42,015 nt of DNA. It comes from Oscillospiraceae bacterium. Lineage in GTDB: Bacteria; Bacillota; Clostridia; Saccharofermentanales; Fastidiosipilaceae. A program made the translations under genes and the position numbers. The notes below the pieces were generated by a model that searched no databases, was not told the origin of the DNA, and worked only from the letters and a program-made list of their open reading frames with translations. This document shows positions 18,736-27,393 of the stretch, in pieces. Location: assembly GCA_028704415.1 (NCBI GenBank), contig JAQWFM010000013.1, positions 1 through 42,015 on the forward strand, read 5' to 3'. How positions within the stretch are numbered: position 1 is the stretch's first letter; each line of letters starts with the position of its first letter.

Positions 18736-19720
18736 GGCGTACCGCTTCCTGATCCGCTTGCCCGGGCGCAGCCAAATCCGTCTGGCTAACGGCTGGTTTG
18801 GAGCTGTTTTCAGCAGAAAGCGGTGCCGCGGCAGGCTTAACCGCCGGCAAATAAGTCTCCAGAACCGGCGCCCAGAAATCATGATCAATATAAAACTCAG
18901 ACAGATGATGCCCATGGCGTTGGTCTGGCGCCGGCAGGTGCTGATAATTCCCGAACAGCTGCCGCAGTTGCTCATCCCAGCCAGCCGGAACCTCAAAGTA
19001 ACTGCCGCAAAATGGCAGGCGAACGGTAGCTTGCATGGCGTGCCGCAATAAATAGGAGGTGGCATAATCAGCCCTGGCCGACGGGTAAGCTATGCAAAGC
19101 TTGCTGTCCGGCTTACCCCAGCGCTGCAAACTCTGCCGGCAAGTCTGCCAAAGTGCGGCGGGATTTTTTTGCGCCCGATGCTCATACAGATGCTGCAAAC
19201 ACTTATGTTCACTGCGGTAGCCTTCATTTTTAACCCGAATCGGAAAATAATGCAAAAAGAAGTCCGCTTGCTGAAGCTTTTGGCCAAGTTTATGTTCAGG
19301 CACATTATCCAGGGGAAAAATATCGACAAATATCCCCTGGTTAAAGCTCAGGTTTTCATGCCCCAGTTCGACAAAACGCGTATGTTTGGCTCTGAGCTTC
19401 GCATACGGAACCGACAGCTGCGGTTCAAATTCAGCACTCTGCACTTCAAAGGCTTCTTTTTGTATTTTGGCCTGCAAAGCGTTCAGCAGGCGGTCATAAT
19501 CCCGGCGCCAAACGCCCAGATCAATATCATCGTCCCAGGGAATAAAGCCCTGATGCCGCACTGCGCCCAGCAAGGTGCCAAACAATAAAAAATAAGGGAT
19601 ATGTTCAGCCTGGCAGACCTGATCAATAATTTTAAGCATAGCCAGTTGAATGGCATGAACTTCATGGATGCGAGGATCATTGGCAGTTAATGAAAAGCCG
19701 CTGCTATGTTGTTTTTTCAC
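18728..19720 (-). CDS. LicD family protein
   Basis: LicD proteins belong to the nucleotidyltransferase fold and transfer phosphocholine or similar phospho-groups to surface glycans. The 330-residue product has the full catalytic signature LLFGTLLGAVRHQGFIPW followed by DDDID (63-67), then a YAKLR segment and NQGIFVDIFPLD. A C-terminal proline/alanine-rich tail of about 50 residues looks disordered. The start is GTG at 19720 with AAGGA seven bases before it. No choline kinase or cytidylyltransferase (LicA/LicC) is present in the window, so the donor is unknown. It overlaps the flippase gene by eight bases and follows a divergent paralogue by 141 bases. Confidence 0.92.
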   Translation of the reverse strand: MKKQHSSGFSLTANDPRIHEVHAIQLAMLKIIDQVCQAEHIPYFLLFGTLLGAVRHQGFIPWDDDIDLGVWRRDYDRLLNALQAKIQKEAFEVQSAEFEPQLSVPYAKLRAKHTRFVELGHENLSFNQGIFVDIFPLDNVPEHKLGQKLQQADFFLHYFPIRVKNEGYRSEHKCLQHLYEHRAQKNPAALWQTCRQSLQRWGKPDSKLCIAYPSARADYATSYLLRHAMQATVRLPFCGSYFEVPAGWDEQLRQLFGNYQHLPAPDQRHGHHLSEFYIDHDFWAPVLETYLPAVKPAAAPLSAENSSKPAVSQTDLAAPGQADQEAVRHD

Positions 19721-19861
19721 ATTAGTGTCCTTCTTTAACAGATTTAACTACTGGGGTGAACCAGGGTTAGCTCAAGCCGTAGCTTCGGTGACTCCGGGTT
19801 GCAGGTCCTTCCGATGCAGGCTCAGCCAGCAGTTACCGGTCCTGGCGCCATACGCGTCAGG

Positions 19862-20572
19862 TTAACCAATATCTTCTGGTACGTCAAACTCCGGCCAGGG
19901 CTGACCGTCCTCCGTAAAGAGGTCAAGGGTCTCCGGCCAGGCCTTGATTTGCTCAGGTCGTAATCTGGGCTGCCGGTCGCTAATGTTAACATTATACGGG
20001 AAAAGCCAATAAAATGCGCTGGTTGATGCGGGGGAGCAGCCTGCCCGCTCAAGCAGCGATTGCCGCCGCTTCATTAAGCGTCCATAGCAACGCTCCTGTT
20101 GCTTTGTCATGGCGGCCAGGCAAACCAGTTTCTGAAGTCTTAATTCCAGCTGTTTATAGGCATACCAGATCCAGGTGCGCTTAAGCAGGTTGCCGTGGTT
20201 ATCCGGAAACAGCGGGATAAGGTTGAGGCTGATGCCTTGATGGATTGGCAAATGCTCCAGCTCCAGGTCTTCCAGCATACTGCCGTTCAGGCAAAGGCGG
20301 GTCCAGGGTTTGGGGAATGCCGGGTCCGTCGTCTGATTTTGCCAAAAGCAGGGGGCGGTTGGAGCGGTTTCCGGCAGGTTGGCCTGGAGAATCTGATAAT
20401 CGCGCAGGGATAGGTAAAGGCTCAGATTTGCCGGCAGTTGCGGTGCCAGTCTACCGTAAGGTGTCAGGTTATAGCGCTCGCAAAACGCCAGTGCTTCAAT
20501 TAAGAGTTGTTCCAACGCAGCCCGCAACTGTGGCGGGCAGGTTGCCGGTGCATTAAGCTTAATGGTTTTCAT
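19862..20572 (-). CDS. Divergent LicD-like protein lacking the acidic catalytic motif
   Basis: Not recognisable at first sight, but the 236 residues align by eye with the adjacent LicD. LRAALEQLLIEALAFCERYNL matches the LicD helix before its active site. LSLYLSLRDYQILQANL matches the LicD stretch IDLGVWRRDYDRLLNAL, and WTRLCLNG then HQGISLNLIPLF match YAKLRAKH then NQGIFVDIFPLD. Where LicD has GAVRHQGFIPWDDDID, this protein has only RLAPQLPANLSLY, so the acidic metal-binding residues are gone. It may be a non-catalytic partner or a decaying duplicate; the frame is intact. The longer frame to 20725 runs inside the upstream gene. The ATG at 20572 is preferred and overlaps that gene by 14 bases. 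Confidence 0.65.
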   Translation of the reverse strand: MKTIKLNAPATCPPQLRAALEQLLIEALAFCERYNLTPYGRLAPQLPANLSLYLSLRDYQILQANLPETAPTAPCFWQNQTTDPAFPKPWTRLCLNGSMLEDLELEHLPIHQGISLNLIPLFPDNHGNLLKRTWIWYAYKQLELRLQKLVCLAAMTKQQERCYGRLMKRRQSLLERAGCSPASTSAFYWLFPYNVNISDRQPRLRPEQIKAWPETLDLFTEDGQPWPEFDVPEDIG

Positions 20573-22655
20573 GATTAACCTTATTCTGGTCAGCCTTCTG
20601 GGCTGCCCTGGCCGCGGCAGCAGCCAGGCAGCCGGTACTAAAGGCCAGGTGAAGATTGTAGCCGCCGGTATCGCCTGATATATCCAGCAATTCCCCTGTA
20701 ATATAGCAGTGGGGCGCAAAGACACTTTCCAGGGTCAGGGGATCAACCTCTGACCCCGGCACGCCGCCACACGTTATTTGTGCCTGCTCAAATCCCCGGC
20801 TGCCGCTGATTCTGAAGGTCAGCTGAAAGGCTTGCCGGGAAATCTGATGCATTTGCCGTTTGGATAAGTCCTGTAACGTTAAGCCACAGCCGCTGGGCGC
20901 CTGAGCCTGACGGGACTTTTTAGCTTTGCGCCGTTTACTTTTACTGCCCTGCTTCAGTGACTTGTCCGCAGTGCTAATTGCAGAGCTTAAATCCGGTAAC
21001 GCCTGATTCAGCACCAGGGCTGACACTTTTTCTGAAAGGACTCCCCACAGGACAGTTTCAGCCGGCGCCTGCGGCAAGCGCTGCTGCCGCTGTTCAATAT
21101 GTTCATAAAGCTGCGCTTCAGTATATTCCGGGCAGGCATTCAGGCAAAGCAAAGGCTGGCGCTGTAACTGCAGCAGTTTGCCACAGTGAAAGGAAAGATC
21201 CATGGTGCAGATGCCGGACAGACCATAACTGGTAAAAAGCACTTCTCCCTCACTCTGGCGCAGCGGTCTGGCAGGCGGCTCCTGGATCAGCGTTAAGATC
21301 CCCCGGACTCGTTCTCCAGCCATGTATTCCGGTACATCCGGGCTAAGTAAAGGCGTCAGGCCCGGCCATAAAGGGGTCAGATGATGCCCTAGAGCCGTCA
21401 GACAATGATAAGCCGCCCGATCCGGGTAGCTGCCCGCGCCGGATTGGCCGCCACTGGCCCAAATGACCTGCCGGCTCAAATAAGTGGCTTGCTGCCCGTT
21501 AACCAGCCAGCCATACTTGGCCGCATCACCGCGATAAGGCCGGATCTCCTGCACGCGCTCCCCCGTCACGACTTTAATGCGGCTATTGGCCAGGCTCTCC
21601 TGCAATAAACTGCAGACAGTCTGTGCTTTCAGGCTATAAGGATACAGCCGGCCTGCTTCCGTTCTTAAGACCAAACCCAGCCGGTCAAACAGGTCAAATG
21701 GCCGCTGTAAATTAGCTGGCGTTAAGACGGTGGCCAGCCAGGCAGGCGCAGGTTCCGCCTGATGAAAGTGACTTAAGGATAAATCGCGGTTGCTGAGATT
21801 AGCCCGGCCATTGCCGGTAGCCAGGAGCTTACTGCCAATATTCCGGCCCTTTTCAAGCAGTATAATCCGGGAGACCGTGGCATCCTGCAGCAGCTCCTGC
21901 GCGGCCAGCAGGCCTGCCGCTCCGCCCCCGATAATCAACACCTCGCAGCCATTCAATGCCGCAATACGGCCGGCTTTGCTTTTGGTCCCAGGGCGCCATT
22001 CAGGATGAGCCTGCAGAAGCTTGGTGGCTAACTGATTCAGCCTTGCCGGCGGTCCCTGCTTTAATTCGATCTCTAGTTCATCTATGTGGTCGCTTCCCCA
22101 GCTTCCTGAAAGCTGCCCCTTGTCCAGAGCCAGTTCCACCCGCAAATCCGCATAAGCCGCCAGTCTAGTGATGCGGGTAAAGCTGGCCTGGCCGTGCAGG
22201 CTAAGATCCGGCGCCAACTGATCCAGCCACAGCTGTAGCTCAGCTGGCAGGGCTAATAAATCCAACTCTGCCGCAGTCGGGGCTACAGGACCGGTAACCG
22301 CGTTTGAGGCCAGAGTCGTTTCATATTCTTGCCGCAGCCAAAGGCCGGGCTGACTGGCAGCCGGGTCAGCCTGATTAAGCGTCCCCATGGCCTCCGGCCC
22401 GCCTTCCGGGCTCAGACTCGGTGCCGGGCCTTTGAGCGTCAGGACCAGTTCATCATTCATCAGGCGCGAGCGCAAACTATAGCCCGCCTGGGCTAAAGCT
22501 TGCGTGGGGGTATCCCAATAGCAAGCATGGATTCTTATGGTTTGGGCTGCAGTCAGTGCTTCCAGTTGAGCGTTTAACAGGGTCAGATCCAGATCAAGCA
22601 GATTTGACGGAAAGCTATAGCCTGGGGCGGCACATAGTTTCAGTTCGCGTTCCAT
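20559..22655 (-). CDS. Fusion of CYTH triphosphatase-like domain and BaiN/HI0933-type flavoprotein
   Basis: A single 698-codon frame holds two domains. Residues 1-235 look like a CYTH domain: the ExExK motif (E2, E4, K6) at the N-terminus, LRSRL near 61, LTLKGP near 72, RITR near 161, ELEIELKQG near 193 and SKAGR near 226. CYTH domains hydrolyse inorganic triphosphate or related molecules. Residues 238-698 are an FAD oxidoreductase of the BaiN/YhiN/HI0933 group: VLIIGGGAAGLLAAQ near 239, GSKLLATGNGRANLSN near 274, and at the C-terminus ITCGGVPGSEVDPLT and GDTGGYNLHLAFSTG. The junction is seamless with no linker. A basic insert (KSKRRKAKKSRQ) lies near 575. GGAG precedes the ATG. I know of no standard architecture joining these two domains. 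Confidence 0.85.
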   Translation of the reverse strand: MERELKLCAAPGYSFPSNLLDLDLTLLNAQLEALTAAQTIRIHACYWDTPTQALAQAGYSLRSRLMNDELVLTLKGPAPSLSPEGGPEAMGTLNQADPAASQPGLWLRQEYETTLASNAVTGPVAPTAAELDLLALPAELQLWLDQLAPDLSLHGQASFTRITRLAAYADLRVELALDKGQLSGSWGSDHIDELEIELKQGPPARLNQLATKLLQAHPEWRPGTKSKAGRIAALNGCEVLIIGGGAAGLLAAQELLQDATVSRIILLEKGRNIGSKLLATGNGRANLSNRDLSLSHFHQAEPAPAWLATVLTPANLQRPFDLFDRLGLVLRTEAGRLYPYSLKAQTVCSLLQESLANSRIKVVTGERVQEIRPYRGDAAKYGWLVNGQQATYLSRQVIWASGGQSGAGSYPDRAAYHCLTALGHHLTPLWPGLTPLLSPDVPEYMAGERVRGILTLIQEPPARPLRQSEGEVLFTSYGLSGICTMDLSFHCGKLLQLQRQPLLCLNACPEYTEAQLYEHIEQRQQRLPQAPAETVLWGVLSEKVSALVLNQALPDLSSAISTADKSLKQGSKSKRRKAKKSRQAQAPSGCGLTLQDLSKRQMHQISRQAFQLTFRISGSRGFEQAQITCGGVPGSEVDPLTLESVFAPHCYITGELLDISGDTGGYNLHLAFSTGCLAAAAARAAQKADQNKVNHENH

Positions 22656-22723
22656 TGGTCTCTCTCCTTATGCTTAGCAGAGTAAATATTGTTAGCACCA
22701 AAGCATCCCGGGTGCAGCTGACG

Positions 22724-23902
22724 TCAAGGTTTGATCAGGCGGACTGCATCCTCGGTCACACACAGGATACGTCCCTGGCTGTCCAGATCAAAACTGGTGA
22801 CTTCACTTTTCAGATCATAGGCTTGGGCGTGATCCAGTTTGCCCTGGCTGATCAGCCAAACCATCTGCCCACTGCTCACAGCAGCCAGATCATCGCTTAC
22901 CTGAGGTACTGACGGCTGGTCCCCCAGGGCTAAGGCGGTTTCCGGCAGGCTATCCGCCGTCGCGTCTAAAATGTAAGCACTGGCCTGCTCCCCCACGGTC
23001 GCACTGGCTATGAGCAAAACCTGACCGTTCACCGACGTCAGGCTGTAAATAGTCCCCAGGCTCAGCCAGTTCTGAATCTGAGCATTACTTATTTTAAAAA
23101 GCTGATGGTCATTGGCGGCAGCCATGAAGTCATCATTGAGATAAGCTAAGCCACCGATTGGGCCAGAACCGTCAGGTTGAAATTGAGCCAGGCGCTGACC
23201 CAGCTGTTCTTGACTCAGGTCAAAGCGGTTGATAAAAGATTTGGGTTCGTTACTCTCGGTGTTATATAAGGCAACATCTAAAGTCTCACCGTCGGGTGAA
23301 AAAGCAAGTTTAATCGGATAGCCTGATAAAGTGCTGTCCTGAGCCAGCCAGTCAAACAATTTATCGCCGCTGGCATTATAGACACTGACCTGCCCCTTGC
23401 TGGCATCAGTATCTAAAATCAAAGCACAGGCACCTTGCGCTGACAAAGCCCCGCCTGCAATGGGAGCGTCAGTCGTACCGCCATACAAACTCTGAGTGGC
23501 ATCAATCACATTGTAGCGATAACCTGAAAGTTCATAGATCAATATCCGCCCGTTGGCGGAGATAACCTGGGGATTATCATAGTCCTGAAACAAAACCTCC
23601 CGCTGCTGCCCGTCCAGACTGAGTAACGACAGCGTATCCCCCTTCTTTTCCAACAACTTTTCTGTACCTATCGCCCACAATTTATCTGCCTGGTGATCGC
23701 TGAGGTTAAACATCAGCTGTCCGGCGGCCGCATCAGTAGCTGTCCCGGCCGTGGTCCGGGTATTTCTCCGCACAACTATTACCAGCAGTAAGGTCAGAGC
23801 TGCTAAAAAAGCCAACCAAAGGAACAGATTAAGCCTCCCCGGCTTAACTTTTCTCCTTGGTTTTGCTCCCTTTGGGGGCTTAGTCTGCGTTTTTCTGGCC
23901 AA
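22724..23902 (-). CDS. DUF5711-like membrane-anchored beta-propeller protein
   Basis: About 392 residues: a basic, proline-containing cytoplasmic N-terminus, one membrane helix (about 25-45) and a large extracytoplasmic part. The outer part has repeated beta-strand units of the kind LSLLSLDGQQREVLF, GRILIYELSGYRYNVID and LAFSPDGETLDVALY, suggesting a WD40-like or similar propeller. I recognise the pattern of the DUF5711 family of Clostridia, which has no known function. The frame is open to a TTG at 23911, but its Shine-Dalgarno (GGAGG) directly abuts that codon. The TTG at 23902 has proper ten-base spacing and is preferred. It follows the DUF4340 gene, separated by a very large hairpin that leaves little room for a promoter. 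Confidence 0.7.
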   Translation of the reverse strand: MARKTQTKPPKGAKPRRKVKPGRLNLFLWLAFLAALTLLLVIVVRRNTRTTAGTATDAAAGQLMFNLSDHQADKLWAIGTEKLLEKKGDTLSLLSLDGQQREVLFQDYDNPQVISANGRILIYELSGYRYNVIDATQSLYGGTTDAPIAGGALSAQGACALILDTDASKGQVSVYNASGDKLFDWLAQDSTLSGYPIKLAFSPDGETLDVALYNTESNEPKSFINRFDLSQEQLGQRLAQFQPDGSGPIGGLAYLNDDFMAAANDHQLFKISNAQIQNWLSLGTIYSLTSVNGQVLLIASATVGEQASAYILDATADSLPETALALGDQPSVPQVSDDLAAVSSGQMVWLISQGKLDHAQAYDLKSEVTSFDLDSQGRILCVTEDAVRLIKP

Positions 23903-23933
23903 GCTTTGCAATCCTCCCGCTGATTGTCAGAAC

Positions 23934-24013
23934 AAAAGAGTCCCCGGCAGGTTCTTAGCTGCGGACAGCCCTGGCTGTCCGCAGCTAAGTAAGACCTGAC
24001 GGCAGACTCTTTC
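23934..24013 (-). terminator. Large hairpin after the DUF4340 gene
   Basis: A perfect 17-base inverted repeat (CTTAGCTGCGGACAGCC and its complement, 23954-23989) is extended outwards by CAGGT/ACCTG and AAAGAGTC/GACTCTTT, giving a stem-loop of about 80 bases. On the minus strand it ends in CTCTTTTG, a short U-run. It may be a terminator. Because the next gene starts about 30 bases further on with no visible promoter, it may instead be a partial terminator or an mRNA-stabilising element. Confidence 0.65.
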
Positions 24014-24019
24014 AGTCAG

Positions 24020-25618
24020 TTAGTTACTCGCCTCTGTCTCAGGAAAATCATATACCCCATCCTGAGCGTTATCGATGGCGGTCTGCAAACGCGTCAGCAA
24101 TTGCTCGACCCCCATGTCATCCGGATCGGAAGCCTCGTGATCCAGATTCTCTTTCAGCGAGTAAAATCCGGTATAGGTCCCATCAACAAACACATAGTAA
24201 CTGCTCTCATCCCGGGGGACCAGCGCCACATTTTCGACAATACTGCTGTCCGTTCGATGCGTAATCGCTAAGCTATACACCGCATCAGACAGTTTGGGGG
24301 TCGCCTGAGGATCCAGCCCATCCAGCATAATTGAAAGCAGGCCGCGGTACAGGTCACGGAAATAAGAATCATCATCCGAAGTGAGCACGTCGGCGTCCTG
24401 GCCGTTGAGCGTGTAATGGTTAGCTAACGTGTCATCCGCTTCCTTTTCTTCTGTAGAAGGATGGAAAACCGTCATATCATACTGGGCAGTCGGGGTGGTG
24501 AGATTAATGGCGCTCACATCCTGGATATTGACCAGAACGGCAAATTTATCAAATAAGCTCATGGATGATATATCCAGTGAGGTGAGACTGGAGGTATCAA
24601 TGGTAAAGAGCTCGTTTCGGCCGCTGACCGAGGCATAGCGTATGCCAACTTCCTTTTCATCACCCAGCTTGACGGTAACCGTTTCATCCCCATGATTCAG
24701 GGTAAAGGCATAGGCCGGATCATCCAGGCCGTAAGCCGCCGGATCGTCTATCGTCTGACTGACAATTTCCGTAGCGGACAAGCCCTGTAATTCTCCCAGC
24801 AAAGTATTAATATCGCTGCCGCCCTCCCAGCTGACCGGACTGGTCACCATCCAGCTGCGGCTGGCTGCCAGGGTCTCCGCATCCTCAGTGGTAGCAGAAG
24901 CATCCGGGGTAGGTGTCGGCGTTGGGGTAGCCCCCGCTTCCGCTTCCGGTTCATAGGTATAGGCAGCCAGGTCCAGCTGATCTGATTTACGGGTATAACT
25001 GAAGCTGTCTATCTCAGACAACTTAAAGGGAATGATGGTTTTGCTGGTAAAGTCGTTTGCCGAAAGCACTGTCAAGGTGCCGACATTAGATAAGGTTACA
25101 ATACGGTCTCCGTCTTGCAGCATGGCATAACCCGTACTGGTGTCATTCTTCAGTAACGAGCCCAGTTGTACAACCTGCTTACTGCCATCCTTCAAGGTGT
25201 AGGTTATGGTAGTCTGAGGTGTAGCCAAACCATAATCAGCCAATTCAGCCTCGCTGGTAGCGGCCACAGTTTGTACCGGCAAGGACAAATAGCGGGACGC
25301 CAGACTCTTAACCTGAGCGCTGTCCGGCGTAGAAACGTCCGGCGACTCCAGCGTATAGGTAACGGTTGTGCTGCTGCTGTCGGTGCCGGAGCTTTCTGCC
25401 TCCACCCCAAAGACAAAACTGCCTTCGCTATTGGTGACGGTAATTTTGTCAACATCGGCTGCGTCCAGATTAATCAGATAATCTGTGTCCGCCGCAGTGG
25501 TCGAAGCGGCGGTCGTTTCAGAAGACGGTAAGGTGAAACCGGTCAGTTTACTGACCACCAGCCCTGCTACCAGCAGGACCAGTAAAGCCGTCAAAATAAT
25601 TACAGTACGTTTTTTCAT
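24020..25618 (-). CDS. DUF4340 domain protein, exporter-associated
   Basis: A 532-residue protein with one N-terminal membrane helix (about 5-25) and an extracytoplasmic body. The body has two related halves with the DUF4340 pattern: LINLDAADVDKITVTNSEGSFVF then YGLATPQTTITYTLKDGS, and later YGLDDPAYAFTLNHGD then VTVKLGDEKEVGIRYASVSG. DUF4340 proteins are usually encoded next to GldG-type ABC exporter genes, as here; their biochemical role is unknown. A low-complexity TPTPTPTPD linker interrupts the protein near residue 230. A GGAG site precedes the ATG. It follows the GldG-like gene by 30 bases in the same operon. Confidence 0.87.
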   Translation of the reverse strand: MKKRTVIILTALLVLLVAGLVVSKLTGFTLPSSETTAASTTAADTDYLINLDAADVDKITVTNSEGSFVFGVEAESSGTDSSSTTVTYTLESPDVSTPDSAQVKSLASRYLSLPVQTVAATSEAELADYGLATPQTTITYTLKDGSKQVVQLGSLLKNDTSTGYAMLQDGDRIVTLSNVGTLTVLSANDFTSKTIIPFKLSEIDSFSYTRKSDQLDLAAYTYEPEAEAGATPTPTPTPDASATTEDAETLAASRSWMVTSPVSWEGGSDINTLLGELQGLSATEIVSQTIDDPAAYGLDDPAYAFTLNHGDETVTVKLGDEKEVGIRYASVSGRNELFTIDTSSLTSLDISSMSLFDKFAVLVNIQDVSAINLTTPTAQYDMTVFHPSTEEKEADDTLANHYTLNGQDADVLTSDDDSYFRDLYRGLLSIMLDGLDPQATPKLSDAVYSLAITHRTDSSIVENVALVPRDESSYYVFVDGTYTGFYSLKENLDHEASDPDDMGVEQLLTRLQTAIDNAQDGVYDFPETEASN

Positions 25619-25648
25619 TTATTTATGTCTCCGCTGTTCCCAGGCCGC

Positions 25649-27364
25649 TCAGAGGTGCTGACGGCGCCGATAAACCACAATCGCCGCGATAATCAGAATC
25701 AGCGGGATGACCACGCTGCAGAAGAAAGCAATAATCTGCAAGGGCGCGGTATTGGTGGCATTGGTCAGATAGTAGCTGGCTACATCTTTATCGGAAATCA
25801 ACAGATCACTGCCGGAGGCGTCATTGTTAGTCAGCCAGTTGATCATGTTATAGGTCAGTTGATAATTATACCAGCTGTTTTGTACCACGCTGATTACCTC
25901 ATCTGAGAACAAAGAGGCACTGCCCAGCGCGATTGCCCGTGAAGACGTGGTAACGGTTGTTCCGTTCTCAAAGCCCGTATTTTCCGACATCAAAGCTACG
26001 GTCTGTACGCCGCTGGCACTGACACTGTCTTCGTCCCCGTTCTGCTGTCTGGCGCCCTGATCAGAGGTCTCAATCAGGTTGGTAACTGTAATCCAGTCCA
26101 CCGGATTTTGCAGTTGCTGAATATAATGAGCATCCAGAATCAGGATGGGGCTATTATCCGCATATGTGCTGGCGGTGATATCGCTGGAAGGCGAGGTCGC
26201 AATAATATAAGTGTTGTTTTGTGAATAAATGCGGCTTTGATCTGTTTCAATCGCCCGGTCATTGCTGACACTGAGATTAAAGTCTTCCAGGACTTTATTT
26301 ACATTGGTAAAAGCGGTGGTGGAAAAATCGCCGGCCGCAAACATAAAGTTGCCGCCCTGCTCGACATAGTCCGTCAGTTTACCTGCTTCCAGCTCGGTTA
26401 AGTCCGTTTGAGGGGCCAGCATGATAACCGCAGAGGCATCTTCCGGAACACTGTCCGTGGTGATCAGATCCAGGTCCGCCGTCTCAAAGCCATTGTTTTG
26501 CAGCAGGTTTTCAAAATACTGGTAGCTGTCACTGAGGGTCGCCTCACTGTGGCCGCTGGTAAAATAGATTTTAGGCACCGTGCTCAGGGTCACATAGTTG
26601 ATCGCTCCGCTGATAGCACTTTCTGCCGAATAACCGGTAATTTGGTACGTATAGGTACTGGTGTCCAGCTCCTGGGTAACTAATTCACTGGTCGTGACAA
26701 CTTTAATCCGCCCGGTTTCACTGCTTTTAACCACAAACTCACCGCTGGTCAGATTATAAACGTCATTGGCATCCAGATCCGTATAGATGCTGGGCTCAGC
26801 GACCGGATCCACATAAGTGACCGTAACCTTACCATTGCTTTTTTCAACATATTCCTTTAAGAAATCCGGCATAAAACTATAGGTGCTGGAACTGGCCAGC
26901 GTATCCTCAGTACCCAGATAGGTAATGCTGACATCCTGCTCCAGACCATCCAGCAACTGGGTACTGACATCACCTAAGGTCATCAGCTTGTTGCTGGTGA
27001 TGTCCCAGGACCAGGCGTCCCCTACCACAGATTCCAGCAGAATATTGACTACCAGCAGGACAGCAATAATCAACAGAATACTCAGGGTGGAAAAGCGGCC
27101 CATTCTCCGGTTACGCCGGTCTACCAAAGCTTTGGAAGCACGCTTTTTTTCTCTGGCGGCCTTTTTGGCGCTTACCGGCTTAGTCTTTTTGCTGCCAATC
27201 GGAGGTTTAGCCTTAGGAGCGTCAGCCTGAGGCTGAACGTCTGGCTCCTCCGGCCGTTTAGCCGTGCTGTCCTGTTCGTTGACGGCCTGCTCCACATCCT
27301 GCTTAGGATCACTGGCCTTCACATCAGCCTGATCCGGTACCATATTAGCTTTATCGTCAGTCAT
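25649..27364 (-). CDS. GldG-like auxiliary subunit of an ABC exporter
   Basis: A 571-residue protein of the GldG/ABC_transp_aux type. It opens with about 90 highly charged, lysine- and proline-rich cytoplasmic residues, then a membrane helix (92-114). A long extracytoplasmic domain follows, with IYFTSGHSEATLSD near 275 and DLITTDSVPEDASAVIMLAPQTDL, the usual GldG pattern of a Rossmann-like domain. A final helix lies near 540-563 before a basic tail. It is expected to work with the ABC-2 permease and ATPase encoded just upstream. In Bacteroidetes such proteins are tied to gliding; in Clostridia the cargo is unknown. AAGGAG lies eight bases before the ATG. Confidence 0.88.
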   Translation of the reverse strand: MTDDKANMVPDQADVKASDPKQDVEQAVNEQDSTAKRPEEPDVQPQADAPKAKPPIGSKKTKPVSAKKAAREKKRASKALVDRRNRRMGRFSTLSILLIIAVLLVVNILLESVVGDAWSWDITSNKLMTLGDVSTQLLDGLEQDVSITYLGTEDTLASSSTYSFMPDFLKEYVEKSNGKVTVTYVDPVAEPSIYTDLDANDVYNLTSGEFVVKSSETGRIKVVTTSELVTQELDTSTYTYQITGYSAESAISGAINYVTLSTVPKIYFTSGHSEATLSDSYQYFENLLQNNGFETADLDLITTDSVPEDASAVIMLAPQTDLTELEAGKLTDYVEQGGNFMFAAGDFSTTAFTNVNKVLEDFNLSVSNDRAIETDQSRIYSQNNTYIIATSPSSDITASTYADNSPILILDAHYIQQLQNPVDWITVTNLIETSDQGARQQNGDEDSVSASGVQTVALMSENTGFENGTTVTTSSRAIALGSASLFSDEVISVVQNSWYNYQLTYNMINWLTNNDASGSDLLISDKDVASYYLTNATNTAPLQIIAFFCSVVIPLILIIAAIVVYRRRQHL

Positions 27365-27393
27365 TTTGTCATCTCCTTATTCTGCCACATCAC

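Noticed and set aside
18736-19065. N-terminal extension of the flippase frame by 110 codons
   Set aside because: It lies wholly within licD in another frame, reads as low-quality C/R-rich sequence, and the ATG at 18735 has its own Shine-Dalgarno site.
20573-20725. N-terminal extension of the LicD-like protein
   Set aside because: It overlaps the conserved C-terminal FAD-domain coding sequence; the ATG at 20572 fits the operon overlap pattern better.
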